From: an uncultured Latescibacterota bacterium
GTDB lineage: Bacteria; Latescibacterota; UBA2968; UBA8231
Reading direction: 5' to 3'
Assembly (NCBI GenBank): GCA_958295495.1
Contig: OY282352.1
Coordinates: 5,836,049 to 5,900,048, forward strand
Length of the DNA stretch: 64,000 bases
In this document: one piece after another, positions 1 through 9,900 of the stretch
Layout of the letters: every line of letters starts with the position of its first letter
Numbering within the stretch: the stretch's first letter is position 1
Notes under the pieces: model-generated
Told to the model about the DNA's origin: nothing
Seen by the model: the letters and a program-made list of their open reading frames with translations, nothing else
Databases searched by the model: none
Made by a program: the position numbers and the translations under genes

Positions 1-73
1 TAGTCTCCGCGTCATCTCGGGTGTCGTAATATACACTGGGAATTGTCGTCTCAATGTACACTCTTCCGCTCAC
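1..73 (-). CDS. PIN-domain protein, N-terminal fragment (cut by window edge)
   Basis: A reading frame starts at a GTG (complement of 71-73) and is still open at the left edge. It begins VSGRVYIETTIPSVYYDTRD. The run VYIETTIPS is the typical first strand and first acidic residue of PIN-domain ribonucleases of the VapC-like superfamily. An AAGGA-type ribosome binding site lies about 8 bases upstream of the GTG. The region 74-319 between this gene and the next holds no frame I can defend. A short frame just upstream ends in a helix that loosely resembles the small antitoxin-like partners of such PIN genes, but it looks broken. Only about 24 residues are visible, so the family call rests on the first strand. 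Confidence 0.5.
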   Translation of the reverse strand, partial: MSGRVYIETTIPSVYYDTRDDAET

Positions 74-319
74 TGTGATCTTCCTTCATGAAGTGGGTTG
101 ACATGAAGCCGTATCAAAACCTCCGGCAGCCTTTGCTTGTAGCTCACCCGGAATTTTAAGACGGCTTCTGACCAAGCCCGGCAAGGTCATGTCCATGGCG
201 TAGTCGATGCCTAGGCAGTTCGCGCTCTTCGACAATTTCGCCAGACAGCCCCTACCGCCGCCGGCAAGTCTTTCCTCTGGCCCAATGCCACAACAAAGAG
301 GTTGGATGACAGAGCACTG

Positions 320-976
320 CTAATCCCTCAGTAGGATGTTCTGCTCCTTCAGGCTCTGGATTAGTTGGCTAAATTTAGGCACCAATCGGATCACGATACG
401 TCGGTTGGGGGACTGGTCATCCTTCGTTCCAGTTAGAACAATCAGCTCCCGCTCGCCTAAGCCAACTGAGACGATATCGAATTCTTCCCAAGTGAAGCCA
501 ACCTGCTCCCAATAGTCCACCACAGTTTGAGATCGTTTCAGAGATAGACTGCGGTTGTACTCTCTCTCGCCGTAACTGTCGGTGTGGCCCTCTACTACAA
601 TACTGAACAATTTACTGTCTTTTTTTTCTATAAACTGCTTTAATTTTTGACCTATTCGCCTGAGCCGATCTTGCCCTTCGACGGGAATATCACTCAGAGC
701 AGATTCATTAAAAGAAAACAAGATATCACTGCGCATCACAATAGTACCCTCTTCCACGGCCACGTCTTCCCCTCCCATAAATTCCTCTAACTCATCGAGA
801 TCCTTCTCTATCTTACCCACCAATTCTTCCAGCGTCCGCAGACGACTCAGATCCACATAATTCTTGATGACCATCACGATGAGAAAAAAAGTGACGCAAA
901 TGAAAATAGCCGTGATTGCGTCCGTGAAAGAAGGCCAGAAATTGAGCCCACTAGGGCTACTGTGATTCCTTTTCAT
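320..976 (-). CDS. MotB/ZorB-like membrane protein with OmpA domain
   Basis: About 218 aa. A single N-terminal membrane helix carries an aspartate in the run SFTDAITAIFICV, at the position of the ion-conducting Asp of MotB and ZorB. A short coiled-coil linker follows, then a C-terminal OmpA/MotB peptidoglycan-binding domain with the run VVEGHTDS, a conserved N..LSLKRS helix and the closing NRRIVIRL. Such proteins anchor a 5:2 stator-type channel to the cell wall. The gene is the last of the eight-gene minus-strand cluster and follows the MotA/ZorA-like gene closely, as in motAB, exbBD and zorAB pairs. I chose the ATG at 976, preceded by a GGGAAAG stretch; a TTG at 994 is the alternative. The fold assignment is strong; the ZorB label is inferred from the partner's long tail. 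Confidence 0.8.
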   Translation of the reverse strand: MKRNHSSPSGLNFWPSFTDAITAIFICVTFFLIVMVIKNYVDLSRLRTLEELVGKIEKDLDELEEFMGGEDVAVEEGTIVMRSDILFSFNESALSDIPVEGQDRLRRIGQKLKQFIEKKDSKLFSIVVEGHTDSYGEREYNRSLSLKRSQTVVDYWEQVGFTWEEFDIVSVGLGERELIVLTGTKDDQSPNRRIVIRLVPKFSQLIQSLKEQNILLRD

Positions 977-1015
977 CCAAGGCTGCTTTCCCAAGCATTC
1001 AGCCGATGGGCCTGA

Positions 1016-2794
1016 CTATTCCTTGCTATTTCTCTTGAATAATCGACGAATCCAACCCCAATTTCTTTGCGGTCGTACGGTTATAACTTGCGGCGATTTC
1101 GCCATGCCGTCCAACTGTTTTTCTATAGCCTGCGCCGTCGCATGCATGTCTTCAAGCTGGGGGATTACCTGATCGATAGCTTTCAGTACTTGGAGATCCT
1201 CGTCCGTTTTTTTGAACCCTTGGTTGATGGCTCCTACCATTTGATCTAGCTGGTTCTGCAACGGCGCTATCTCCTTGTTCAATCCTTGTAGATCTTGGCG
1301 AAACCTTTCCAATTCATCTTGTAAGGGCCTCTTGGCCCGTTCAAACGCCTCGCCTTGCTCCTTGCCCAATCTTTGCAGATCTTGGCGGAGCCCTTCCAAG
1401 CTATCTTGTACAGGTTGGTTAGCCCGTTCAAACGCTTCGCCTTGCTCGTTGAGCGTCTTCTTCTGAAATTCGAGGAAGGCATCTTGGCTCTCCCTGACAG
1501 CGATGAGCAGGTTCTGGATGTTCACGAAATTGGGACGATAATCTGTGTCATTAAATCCTTTTATCGTCTCCAGAGTCTCGGCTAGACCATCTCCTAGGGT
1601 CTCCATTCGCGCCTCAAATAACGTGGATTGTCTGTCCATCCGCTCATCAAAGGCTTGAAACTGTCGGACCATCAGTCGCTCGTTTTCCTCGAGCATAGTA
1701 TCGACGCTGCCCTTGAGCGCATTCAGAGGCTCGCTTAGCCGCTCAAAGTTCTCGATGTGTCGAGAAAACTCTATAGCCGCTCTCATTATTTCGTTCGCCC
1801 CCGCAGCTACCGTATTCCTGTGCTGCTCAAAAATCTCCGCGCTCTTCAGACTGGCCTCACTACTTTCCTTGAGCTTCGTGCCGCTCTCTTCTACAAGTGT
1901 GGCCAAGCGGGCGTTACTATCGACGATTTCCTTGAGTCTTTTGTCTAAATGGCCAGAAAAGATACGGAAATAATTATCGTATGTATCGACGATTTCCTTG
2001 AGTCTTTTGTCTAAGTATTCGGAAAGAGCAGTGAAATACTTATCGTATAGGTCGTTTACTGTTCTAGTGAAGACGCGGCTCAAACGCAACTGCGGCGGGA
2101 TTACAGCAAACTTGGGAGCGATTTTCACGTTGAAACACTCTTCTATGTTTGCCAACAATGTATTCCTAATGCGAAGTAATAGAAGACTGTATAAGCCATT
2201 TAGGATTAAGGTGGCGAAAAGCCCTATTATACTGGTAATGAACGCCAGTGGCATCCCTTTTACTGACTGCCCCAACCCTTCTAGGATGGTACTAAATACA
2301 TCCTCTATTTTTACCTCTTGGCTCAACGTCGGTGAAATCTGCGCTCCTTGGATAATACCTGGGATAGGTATGACCACGATTATTAATCCAACAAATGTGC
2401 CTAGTAGGCCCAATAGAATGAGGCTGCTGGTAAGCGAGCGGAATGCCTCGTCGTGCCGGGCGAGTTCGTGTTCGATAGAGCCTATCAGACCATCTACATC
2501 TGGAGCCTTATTTTGCCGGTGCAAGGCTGTAAAACGTTCGAGCCAACGGACAGCCAAGGGATGCTTGGCTTCCTTAATAACATCTTCGGGGGATTGGTCG
2601 GTCTCTTCTTCTATATTGAAATCTGGATTGAGGTCCGCCCATCTATCCATAGCACTCAATCCGAGGCGGTATGTCTGCGTTCTTCTGTACCCTTTGACAA
2701 ATAGGACAAGCGCAGTTAAGCCTACCAAGATAATGAAAACGATAAAAACGTCCCGAATCAGATCGCTGTTCTGGGATAAGAAGTCTAAATTCAT
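1016..2794 (-). CDS. MotA/TolQ/ExbB-type channel protein with long coiled-coil tail (ZorA-like)
   Basis: 592 aa. Membrane helices lie at roughly residues 13-34, 123-146 and 182-208. The second and third match the MotA/TolQ/ExbB core (LILLGLLGTFVGLIIVV; then PLAFITSIIGLFATLIL). After residue about 230 the protein is almost entirely predicted coiled coil to a basic C-terminus (RRLFKRNSKE). ExbB and TolQ proteins end soon after the last helix. A tail of more than 350 residues is the hallmark of ZorA in Zorya defence systems, where it projects into the cytoplasm and is thought to pass a signal to effectors. The tail holds internal repeats (DKRLKEIVD twice; EQGEAFERA twice). The gene lies between the GrpE-like gene (74-bp gap) and the OmpA gene. 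Confidence 0.8.
   Translation of the reverse strand: MNLDFLSQNSDLIRDVFIVFIILVGLTALVLFVKGYRRTQTYRLGLSAMDRWADLNPDFNIEEETDQSPEDVIKEAKHPLAVRWLERFTALHRQNKAPDVDGLIGSIEHELARHDEAFRSLTSSLILLGLLGTFVGLIIVVIPIPGIIQGAQISPTLSQEVKIEDVFSTILEGLGQSVKGMPLAFITSIIGLFATLILNGLYSLLLLRIRNTLLANIEECFNVKIAPKFAVIPPQLRLSRVFTRTVNDLYDKYFTALSEYLDKRLKEIVDTYDNYFRIFSGHLDKRLKEIVDSNARLATLVEESGTKLKESSEASLKSAEIFEQHRNTVAAGANEIMRAAIEFSRHIENFERLSEPLNALKGSVDTMLEENERLMVRQFQAFDERMDRQSTLFEARMETLGDGLAETLETIKGFNDTDYRPNFVNIQNLLIAVRESQDAFLEFQKKTLNEQGEAFERANQPVQDSLEGLRQDLQRLGKEQGEAFERAKRPLQDELERFRQDLQGLNKEIAPLQNQLDQMVGAINQGFKKTDEDLQVLKAIDQVIPQLEDMHATAQAIEKQLDGMAKSPQVITVRPQRNWGWIRRLFKRNSKE
1918..2014 (-). repeat. Two identical 31-bp direct repeats inside the ZorA-like tail
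   Basis: Positions 1918-1948 and 1984-2014 are the same 31-base sequence, spaced 66 bases apart, a multiple of three. They encode the repeated LDKRLKEIVD unit of the coiled coil. The match at DNA level, including third codon positions, suggests a recent in-frame duplication that lengthened the tail by 22 residues. Confidence 0.85.
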
Positions 2795-2868
2795 GGAGAT
2801 GGCTTTCTCTGCTGTAGCTGCAATGCTCAGTTATAGGACAGGCACTCTACCGTAAGAGAAGATTTAGT

Positions 2869-3804
2869 TCATTTCGCTAGCCAAATCCCGGCCCTGACAC
2901 TTACGTCATCCCCCCGGCGTAGTCCAGGTGTAACAGGTTGAATCACTTGACCGCGACCTACCTGAGAATCTTCTCGCTCATCGGAAATTCGGTGATATTT
3001 TGGCGAGTGTTTGTCCCCCTGCTCTGGCCAGATCAACTCAAAGCCGCGTTCTTGGGCAAACTTTTCCAATTTCGCGGGTTTTTGTTTTAGCGACTTTTCT
3101 TTTTCACCCAATCGTTTGATTAGATTGGTCAGTGCAGAATCCCACGGACTACTGAGACTGTTTATCCTATCTTGGATCGTCGTCAATTGGTCTCTGAGAT
3201 CCAATTCCCTCGATATAAGAGAGAGCAACTCCAATCTATTCACTGCTTCCTTGAGCGTTTCGAGGTCCTTGTTAATAATCTCAGCACCCTGTGTCGACGG
3301 CATACTCTCTTCAGCTTCTAGTGGTAGTTCGTTGAGCATTTCTCGGAAACGGTCTCGGGTAGCTGTAATATCTGAGTATTTTTTATTCCATTTCTCGGAG
3401 ACAGCCTGTACTTCTTCTTGGAACGATTTTAGTCTCTCTTGCAGATCGTTCTCTAGCTTTTGTAGCTCTTGAAATTTGGTGTTGGCAGGGATAGATTGGC
3501 GGAGCTTTTCGTAGTCGTCGTAGGACTCTTGCATAATGTCGCGAAACCTTGCCAATTTGTCTTTGAAGTCATTCACGTCGTTCAAGAACACGCCTATCTT
3601 CTTCACAAAGCTCTCTTCCGCCCCATCAAGGCCCTTGGCTACATCGAGGATCTGCGCGAATACAAGGTCGCCGAGACCGATTTCGTGTAGTTCCTCTCGG
3701 ATCTGTATTGTTTTATCGACGATTTCCCGCAGATCTTGGAGTTCTTTCTCCCAGCGGGCAACTTCTTTGCCTAGAACGTCAACCTTTTCTTGGAATTCTG
3801 CCAT
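2869..3804 (-). CDS. Coiled-coil protein with GrpE-like C-terminus
   Basis: 311 aa, rich in Glu, Lys and Leu, with long predicted coiled coils over residues 1-155 and shorter helices to about 240. No membrane segment or signal peptide is visible, so it should be cytoplasmic. The last 45 residues change character: a short strand (HRISDERED), then GQVIQPVTPGLRRGDDVSVRAGIWLA. This follows the pattern of the GrpE beta domain, where a V..V...G(Y) segment leads to a closing strand with an LRPA-like motif. GrpE proteins are long-helix dimers that exchange nucleotide on Hsp70, and the gene directly upstream encodes an Hsp70-like protein (41-bp gap). I infer a dedicated exchange-factor-like partner; the residue match is weak and needs profile confirmation. 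It could be just a cytoskeletal or scaffold coiled coil. Confidence 0.55.
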   Translation of the reverse strand: MAEFQEKVDVLGKEVARWEKELQDLREIVDKTIQIREELHEIGLGDLVFAQILDVAKGLDGAEESFVKKIGVFLNDVNDFKDKLARFRDIMQESYDDYEKLRQSIPANTKFQELQKLENDLQERLKSFQEEVQAVSEKWNKKYSDITATRDRFREMLNELPLEAEESMPSTQGAEIINKDLETLKEAVNRLELLSLISRELDLRDQLTTIQDRINSLSSPWDSALTNLIKRLGEKEKSLKQKPAKLEKFAQERGFELIWPEQGDKHSPKYHRISDEREDSQVGRGQVIQPVTPGLRRGDDVSVRAGIWLAK

Positions 3805-3845
3805 AAATATCTTTTACCCATTTAATCTTTTGCTGGTCTCTACAT

Positions 3846-6800
3846 TCAACTGTAGTTAAAGTCCTCACATTTCAAGTATTCATCATAGATTTCTTCAAAA
3901 TCACTTCCATCCTTCTCCTGTCCTACTGCGAAGTTGTAATAGAGCTGACCGCGATTGTTTTCGTCGCCCCGAAGCTCGAGCTTGTACTGCCAATAAGCGG
4001 CCTGCTTAAAAGACCTCTCCTCCAGTGGCACGGGAATAGTTGCCACTTTCTGCCGGTCTGCATTCGGGTTTTTGTAGTTCCAATCGAAAAACTCGTACAG
4101 TAAGATCATCCTGTGGGCTTGACTCTTGGAGGCAACCTTGCTCGCATGGGGATGCACTTTTCCCTTCTCTAGGGAAAGCCAGCGATCAAAAATGGGCCTG
4201 AAGCCGCTCATCGGATTATAGAAACCTAGCGGATAATTTAGTTTGTGTACTCCAGAGACTTCGAGGGGGAATTCTTGATCTCCCAGTAGGAACATTCCGT
4301 AAAGAGCCGCTCCCGCGGCTACGCTGATCTTTCGTTCATTACTAGAGTCCGGTGAAGAAAGATCAAGGGCCGAAAACTTTTTAGCCGGTATCTTCTCCTG
4401 GGCGACCTCTTTCACAATCGGCAATTTGGAAGAATTGCCGGCCAAGATCAGATGGTCCAGCCGGAATTCCGATATAATCTCCCGCTCGAAAAGTGCCTCC
4501 TGCATCATAGCTAACTTTTTGAAACCCCGTTCCAATTCTCGGCTGAGCACAGAGCGAATAGCCTGATAATCCATAGAGCTAAGTTCCTCCGGCAAGGCGT
4601 CGTCGTTGATGCTGCGCTTTAATCCCTCCTCGACTCGAAATACATCGCCCTCCTCCTGGCTGACCAACTCAATCCTAGGCCAATTCAGTTTCTCGTCACT
4701 GGCCAGCAGGTCCAGCAATCCTTTATCTCTTGTCTGGATCAGTTCCTGGTAGCGGTGTTGGGAAAAACATTCGTCGAACAACTCATAGGTCTTGCTGTTT
4801 GTCTTGATCTCCTCAGCTAACCGATAGAGACGCAGAAAGTTCCTTTTCACACTGGGATCTTGGGTACGTAAGCCATCACGCAGATCTTTTGCAAAGAGAA
4901 AACGACTGCGATACTGTTCAGGGACGAGTTCCTCATAGAAGTATTTAGCCAAGCAAAATGTCAGTAGGTTCCCCCCTAGTCGATTGTCGCCATCGGAACC
5001 GAGGATTTCCACTTGCGTTCCATTATCATCCATAGTGTAACGTACGATGGACATATCGGTCGTTCCTCCACCACAGTCGAATACCCCAATGATCTGTTCA
5101 TCCATACCATCTTCCAGATTGTCCTCCTGCTGCTTCCTTACATAATACACCGCAATAGCTTCAGGTTCACTAATAGCCAAGTGGAGCTTAATGTCGCGAT
5201 CCTGTAAAGCCTTTTCGGCGGCGTCCTGCAGAGCCTGTTTTTGGCGATTGAATACCGCCGGGTAAGTCAGCACGATCTCTTCAGGTAAATACCTGTATTC
5301 TTCAATGAAGTGCTCTACCATAAACCGGAGATAAATAGCTACTTGGTCCACCGGAGTCATACTGATATGCCGCCTATTGATAGGGGGATGTCCATTGATC
5401 AAGATACCTTCCGACATCCCGGTAGAAATATAGATATTCTGAGCGTCGGGTTGGCTGAGGGCATATTTGGAATTCCAGCAGATACTGCTCATAGAATTCC
5501 AGAACTCATTAACATCGCTATTGCGCCAAAGATCGTTCATCTGATGAAATGGCTGACGCCCAAAACACATGACGGCTTCCTCGTTCTCGGTCGCCACCAA
5601 GTGATGCTCGTTAGGCTCCAGGGGTTTGGAAAGTTCCAAACGTTCCGTTTTCTTATTTGTTGCCAGAAGCTGAAAGACAGTCGGCACTTCGACGCGAGGT
5701 TCAATGATTTCGAGTTCTGCCAAGTGAGGCTTTGTTTCTTCATCTTCAACATAGGCCAAGCAAGAATTGGTCGTCCCAAAATCGATGCCAATAGGATAAT
5801 CTAACCGTTTGGGAGGAATTACTTCGACAGAGAGCGAATACCTCTCTTCAAACACCGAATCTTCCGCTCCTATAGCCTCTCCCTTGACGATGATCTTGGG
5901 TTCAAAGTGCCTTGATTCTGTTACCCGAGGAATATCAATAGTCTTCACTTGCAACTGGAGATCCAGCACACTCTCCTCATCAGATTCCGCCGTTGAATTC
6001 TGAGGGTTAAGGATGACCGGGGTTTCCCTGATGTCAACGACCTGCAGCCAAGACGTATCGCTAGTCACGACATTTATGCGTAGTGGTGCGCCCCGTAAGT
6101 GCCTAATGGTGGCACTTACATTCTTATGTTTTCGGCTTCCGCTGATAAGTGCCGTGTCACCGGTGAAACTCAGCGGATTGAAATCCACCTTGATCACCGA
6201 CCGAAGAGTGTATTTTAGATTGAGACGAAAATCGACATCACCTCTGTTCTGGATGGGAAAAACGAGATGTACAGGATGTCCTTCTTCAGACAGAGGCTGA
6301 TTTTGGGTGAGCCTTACCGAAAAGGCTTTGTCTGGGCCCAAGCGGAACGGGTAGCTTACCTCTTCCGCCGGCACTATAGTCACCACCTGATCTCCCTTGG
6401 ACAGACGGGGAGCCCTTTCCAAAACCACTTCGCTTGCGGCATGAAGGGCCAGATCGTGCCTCTGGGCTTCCTGATTTACCGGCCACAACTGTGCGCCGTC
6501 AGTGCCTTGGTCAAACTCCCGCCCCTGCTCGTCGGCTAGCCAGATTCGGGGTGCCTTTTGGACCCGGTAACGAAATGAAATCGGCGACAGCGTGGAGTGC
6601 AGGGTCAACGACCCTCGTTGGCCGAGACGCTCGGTATGCAGCCGGCGTATTTCTATTTTCTCCTTTGGTTCCAAGGAGACGGGCAAATTTGCTTCCGAAA
6701 CCCATTCTCTCCACTCCACTCCGTCGAGACGTTCCAGTTGCACGGGTACTTTCCCGGTATTCTCGAACCGCATGATGACTGGAAAGCCTTCAAAAAGCGT

Positions 6801-6962
6801 CAATAGCTCATTGGGCTTGGGAGATACCTCTAGACAAGCGAGTTGAATCCCGCAACTGCTGCAAAAGATGATTCGGCTTCCATAAGGCCACTGACAAACA
6901 GGACAAGCACCGATCGTCTCATCGGCCCGCTCTTGACTCGCTTCCCTAAACATTGGCATCAT
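3846..6962 (-). CDS. Zinc-ribbon / Ig-like / Hsp70-like ATPase fusion
   Basis: 1,038 aa. A zinc ribbon at residues 20-37 (CPVC then CSSC) is followed by several Ig-like beta domains to about residue 385. An actin-fold Hsp70 domain then starts with phosphate loop 1 GIDFGTTNS (392-400), has phosphate loop 2 VFDCGGGTTD (about 627-636) and a late LILAGNSSKLP adenosine-type motif. The ATPase motifs are intact, but the C-terminal part does not look like the usual DnaK substrate-binding domain. The Ig-like region in front of the ATPase replaces it in position. The frame overlaps the end of the tubulin-like gene by 17 bp, so the two are probably translationally coupled; an in-frame ATG at 6953 is another possible start. 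Probable role: chaperone-like or assembly ATPase working on the tubulin-like or vWA partner (inference). Confidence 0.85.
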   Translation of the reverse strand: MMPMFREASQERADETIGACPVCQWPYGSRIIFCSSCGIQLACLEVSPKPNELLTLFEGFPVIMRFENTGKVPVQLERLDGVEWREWVSEANLPVSLEPKEKIEIRRLHTERLGQRGSLTLHSTLSPISFRYRVQKAPRIWLADEQGREFDQGTDGAQLWPVNQEAQRHDLALHAASEVVLERAPRLSKGDQVVTIVPAEEVSYPFRLGPDKAFSVRLTQNQPLSEEGHPVHLVFPIQNRGDVDFRLNLKYTLRSVIKVDFNPLSFTGDTALISGSRKHKNVSATIRHLRGAPLRINVVTSDTSWLQVVDIRETPVILNPQNSTAESDEESVLDLQLQVKTIDIPRVTESRHFEPKIIVKGEAIGAEDSVFEERYSLSVEVIPPKRLDYPIGIDFGTTNSCLAYVEDEETKPHLAELEIIEPRVEVPTVFQLLATNKKTERLELSKPLEPNEHHLVATENEEAVMCFGRQPFHQMNDLWRNSDVNEFWNSMSSICWNSKYALSQPDAQNIYISTGMSEGILINGHPPINRRHISMTPVDQVAIYLRFMVEHFIEEYRYLPEEIVLTYPAVFNRQKQALQDAAEKALQDRDIKLHLAISEPEAIAVYYVRKQQEDNLEDGMDEQIIGVFDCGGGTTDMSIVRYTMDDNGTQVEILGSDGDNRLGGNLLTFCLAKYFYEELVPEQYRSRFLFAKDLRDGLRTQDPSVKRNFLRLYRLAEEIKTNSKTYELFDECFSQHRYQELIQTRDKGLLDLLASDEKLNWPRIELVSQEEGDVFRVEEGLKRSINDDALPEELSSMDYQAIRSVLSRELERGFKKLAMMQEALFEREIISEFRLDHLILAGNSSKLPIVKEVAQEKIPAKKFSALDLSSPDSSNERKISVAAGAALYGMFLLGDQEFPLEVSGVHKLNYPLGFYNPMSGFRPIFDRWLSLEKGKVHPHASKVASKSQAHRMILLYEFFDWNYKNPNADRQKVATIPVPLEERSFKQAAYWQYKLELRGDENNRGQLYYNFAVGQEKDGSDFEEIYDEYLKCEDFNYS

Positions 6963-9900
6963 CCATCACATATATATCGTCTTTGCAGTGAGGATCGCTA
7001 TAGTCTAGGGGTTTGGCAAAACCATCTTTGTTCTGCAAGTGTTTGCCGATACGGTCGTCCAATTCGCTGTCGCTAATGCCCAAGCGATTCTGCACATCCT
7101 TGAAATTCTCTTCAAAAGCCTTGCTAAGCAAGCTGTGGAACAAGTCGTCCACATTCACACTCTGGCCGTCTATCACAACTCTTCTTTTGGGATATACCTC
7201 ATTCACTAGATGGCTTTGGAGGGCCAAGTACTGCTCAAAAACGAGGCCATTGCCATCCGATTTCCACTTATTCCGAATCTCTTGCACCGCTTGACGCAGC
7301 CTATTTCGTGTCTCCCTGTCTCGGGCCAAACTCCGGCGTGCCACCTCGATATTAGGTCCGTAATCGTCCGTGTACCTTAGGCCCTGTGCTCGGTAAGTTC
7401 GGTAGAATCCCCGTCTGTCAAAAGTCACTACCTCGAGTAAGATACCATCAATGAGCGGTTGTAGGGCATCCACTAGCATTCGCGCTTCTTGGTCGTCCCT
7501 AGGCGGTAGTATCTCCGGATATTTGATATAGTCCTTGGTCATGTACCGACGGAATACATTCTGCGGCACTCTAAGGTTGTTTTCGTATGCTGCGTGCAGT
7601 TTCCTCAAATTCTCGATAGCGAACAGAGGAAAGGCCATCCATTGGCTGACAAATATCACCGAATCGGGGGCGTGATACTCCGCTTTGTATCCTCCTACGT
7701 TTTGGTCGACTAGCGCCTCCCACCTTCTTTCATTTGGGGGAAGTCCTATCGTCTTCCGAGTGTGGTTCGACATACCCTGCGGGGCAGGTTTCAACTTGGA
7801 CATCCGCGCTTCGGCTAGCCGTGCTCGTTTCTGCATCTCCTCTTTCTCATTATGGTTCTGGTTTTGCAACTCTTGAACGGCGTTTCTATCGGCATAGAAC
7901 TCCTTAAATAGGTCAAACGCGAACCGACTCAATGAATCCTCTACCTCTTCCCAATCGCGAGGGGCATTGTTCTTATTCGCCGAGCGATTGAAGATAATGC
8001 GGGTACAATCTCGTATGGCATCGATCTCTGTCCCTTCGAGATTAGCGTACTCAGCAAACAGCGGCTTGGCTTCTTCCGAGCGGAAATATCTCCTCAAAAC
8101 ATCTTGCAAAATTTCCTTGAAACCGGCACCTGTCAGTCCTCCTTTTTCAAACTCCTCCTTTATTGCCTCCCCGTAGTTAAGTTCGGGCATGAGACTGAGG
8201 TTGCGTACACTGGGCATCCGCTTTCTATAAGAATTATGGAACCCCTCGAATCGGCTAGCCAGATCTTGGAGATGTTTTTGAAATTCCTCTACCTTGGCCA
8301 GCAAACCGCTGAATTCCACATGGAGTTCACCATCTGCACCCCGGACTTCGGTCTGTTGGCCGACAAAGCCGATCATATTGTCAAGCAGGCCCTTTTCCTG
8401 CACCTGTCCCCCGGAATTGGGATTGAGCAGACGCCTAGCCGCTTCCTGCTCATAGCGAACGGTGACCCATTCCTTGAGTTGCTTCTCGACAGCCTTTACC
8501 TGCTGCACCAGATTACGGGTGATAAGCTCGGCGTTCTGCTTAAGGGATTGCTTTTTGCGTCCTTTGTAATGGTTGATAGCAATGCGTTTAGTTAAGAAGG
8601 CAAAGGGCATCTCCTCCCTAGCCGCTTTTAGGCGAGCCTCGTATTTCTCGTAATCTTCGGAAAATTCGATTTCGAGCGACGGTGCCTCTGGTGCTTCTAT
8701 GTCCTCATTCTCCCTAGCTTGCAATTCCTCTTTGATGCGCTCCAGTTCGAGGACGGCGATCTTCAGCCACTCAACCATAAACTTGGGGCCGAAATTCAAG
8801 GGGTCGCACAATAATTCAAGACACTCATCCTCTACCCGCTTTTCGAGCTTGGGACGATCCAAGCCGATATTTTCCAGAATCTGCGTCACACCATCGCCCT
8901 TTTGGGTACCTTGCTGTAACAGTCTCTCCCCTACTCGTTCCTTCACCTCGCGGACTAATCTACCCATATCCTGCCGCGTTTTTTCCACTAGGTGATCCAA
9001 AACCTTTTGATCCTCTACCGCCGGTGCCGTGTGCAACTTGTTCTGCAACTCATTGAAAGCCGGTTCGATCAACTCGTTGACGACCTCATCAATCAAGGTG
9101 AAATCCCTTCCCGGCTTGGCCAAGCAGCGTTGCAAAAAGAGTTTCTCAGTTAGGCCCATCCCCTCTAAGCGGGGTTTGACATCGGCATCATCATAGCCCT
9201 GAGGGATTCTGTTTTCCTTGGCCATAATAAGTTCTACCAGATACTGAGCGCAGCGGTTAGCGGCCGCATTGGCCAGACGAGGCTGATTCAATTCAATCTG
9301 GGAGAGCCCGAAAGCTGCATATCGGCATGGAAAATACTGGACATAGCTTCCGCTGTAGTAGCGCGTCACATCCTGTAGGTACTGCTCCATATTGGAACGT
9401 ACGCTACGCTTTTGAGCGGCAAACCTAGTCCGGTCGAAATCCAGCAGCAGAAACTCAGCGATCATCTGGAACGTATCGGTGAATTCGGTGATGTGTTCGC
9501 CAGCCACATTCTCGTTGTCGAGCATATAGACCGTATCAAAAGGCGGTGCTGGCACCGACCGAGGGCTGCTATCCCAATTAAATTCGTGGGTGGAGTATTC
9601 ACTTGTCTCCTGATCCTCGTCGGCGATAAACCGGGGCTGCATGAAGTATTCGAGTTCCTTGAGGGCGGCAAAGCCATTGGCATGGACGGCTTCTGTCTCG
9701 GCGGAGCCCACTACGTCGTCGAAAACCGTGGGCATGGCAAGAAAAGCCGTGCGCGTAGAAGTCGGGAACAAAACTCGACACAGAAATCCGACATCGATAA
9801 AGCAGCCAGACCCCGTTCCACCGCCGAGAGACGATATAATAATGATATCGAAGGCACTAGTATCTACCGTATAATCTGGGTAATCGCGGTTCATGTCCGC

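Noticed and set aside
320..2794. Calling the pair a canonical Zorya system
   Set aside because: The ZorA/ZorB-like pair is there, but no ZorC, ZorD helicase or ZorE HNH gene is found; the partners are different.
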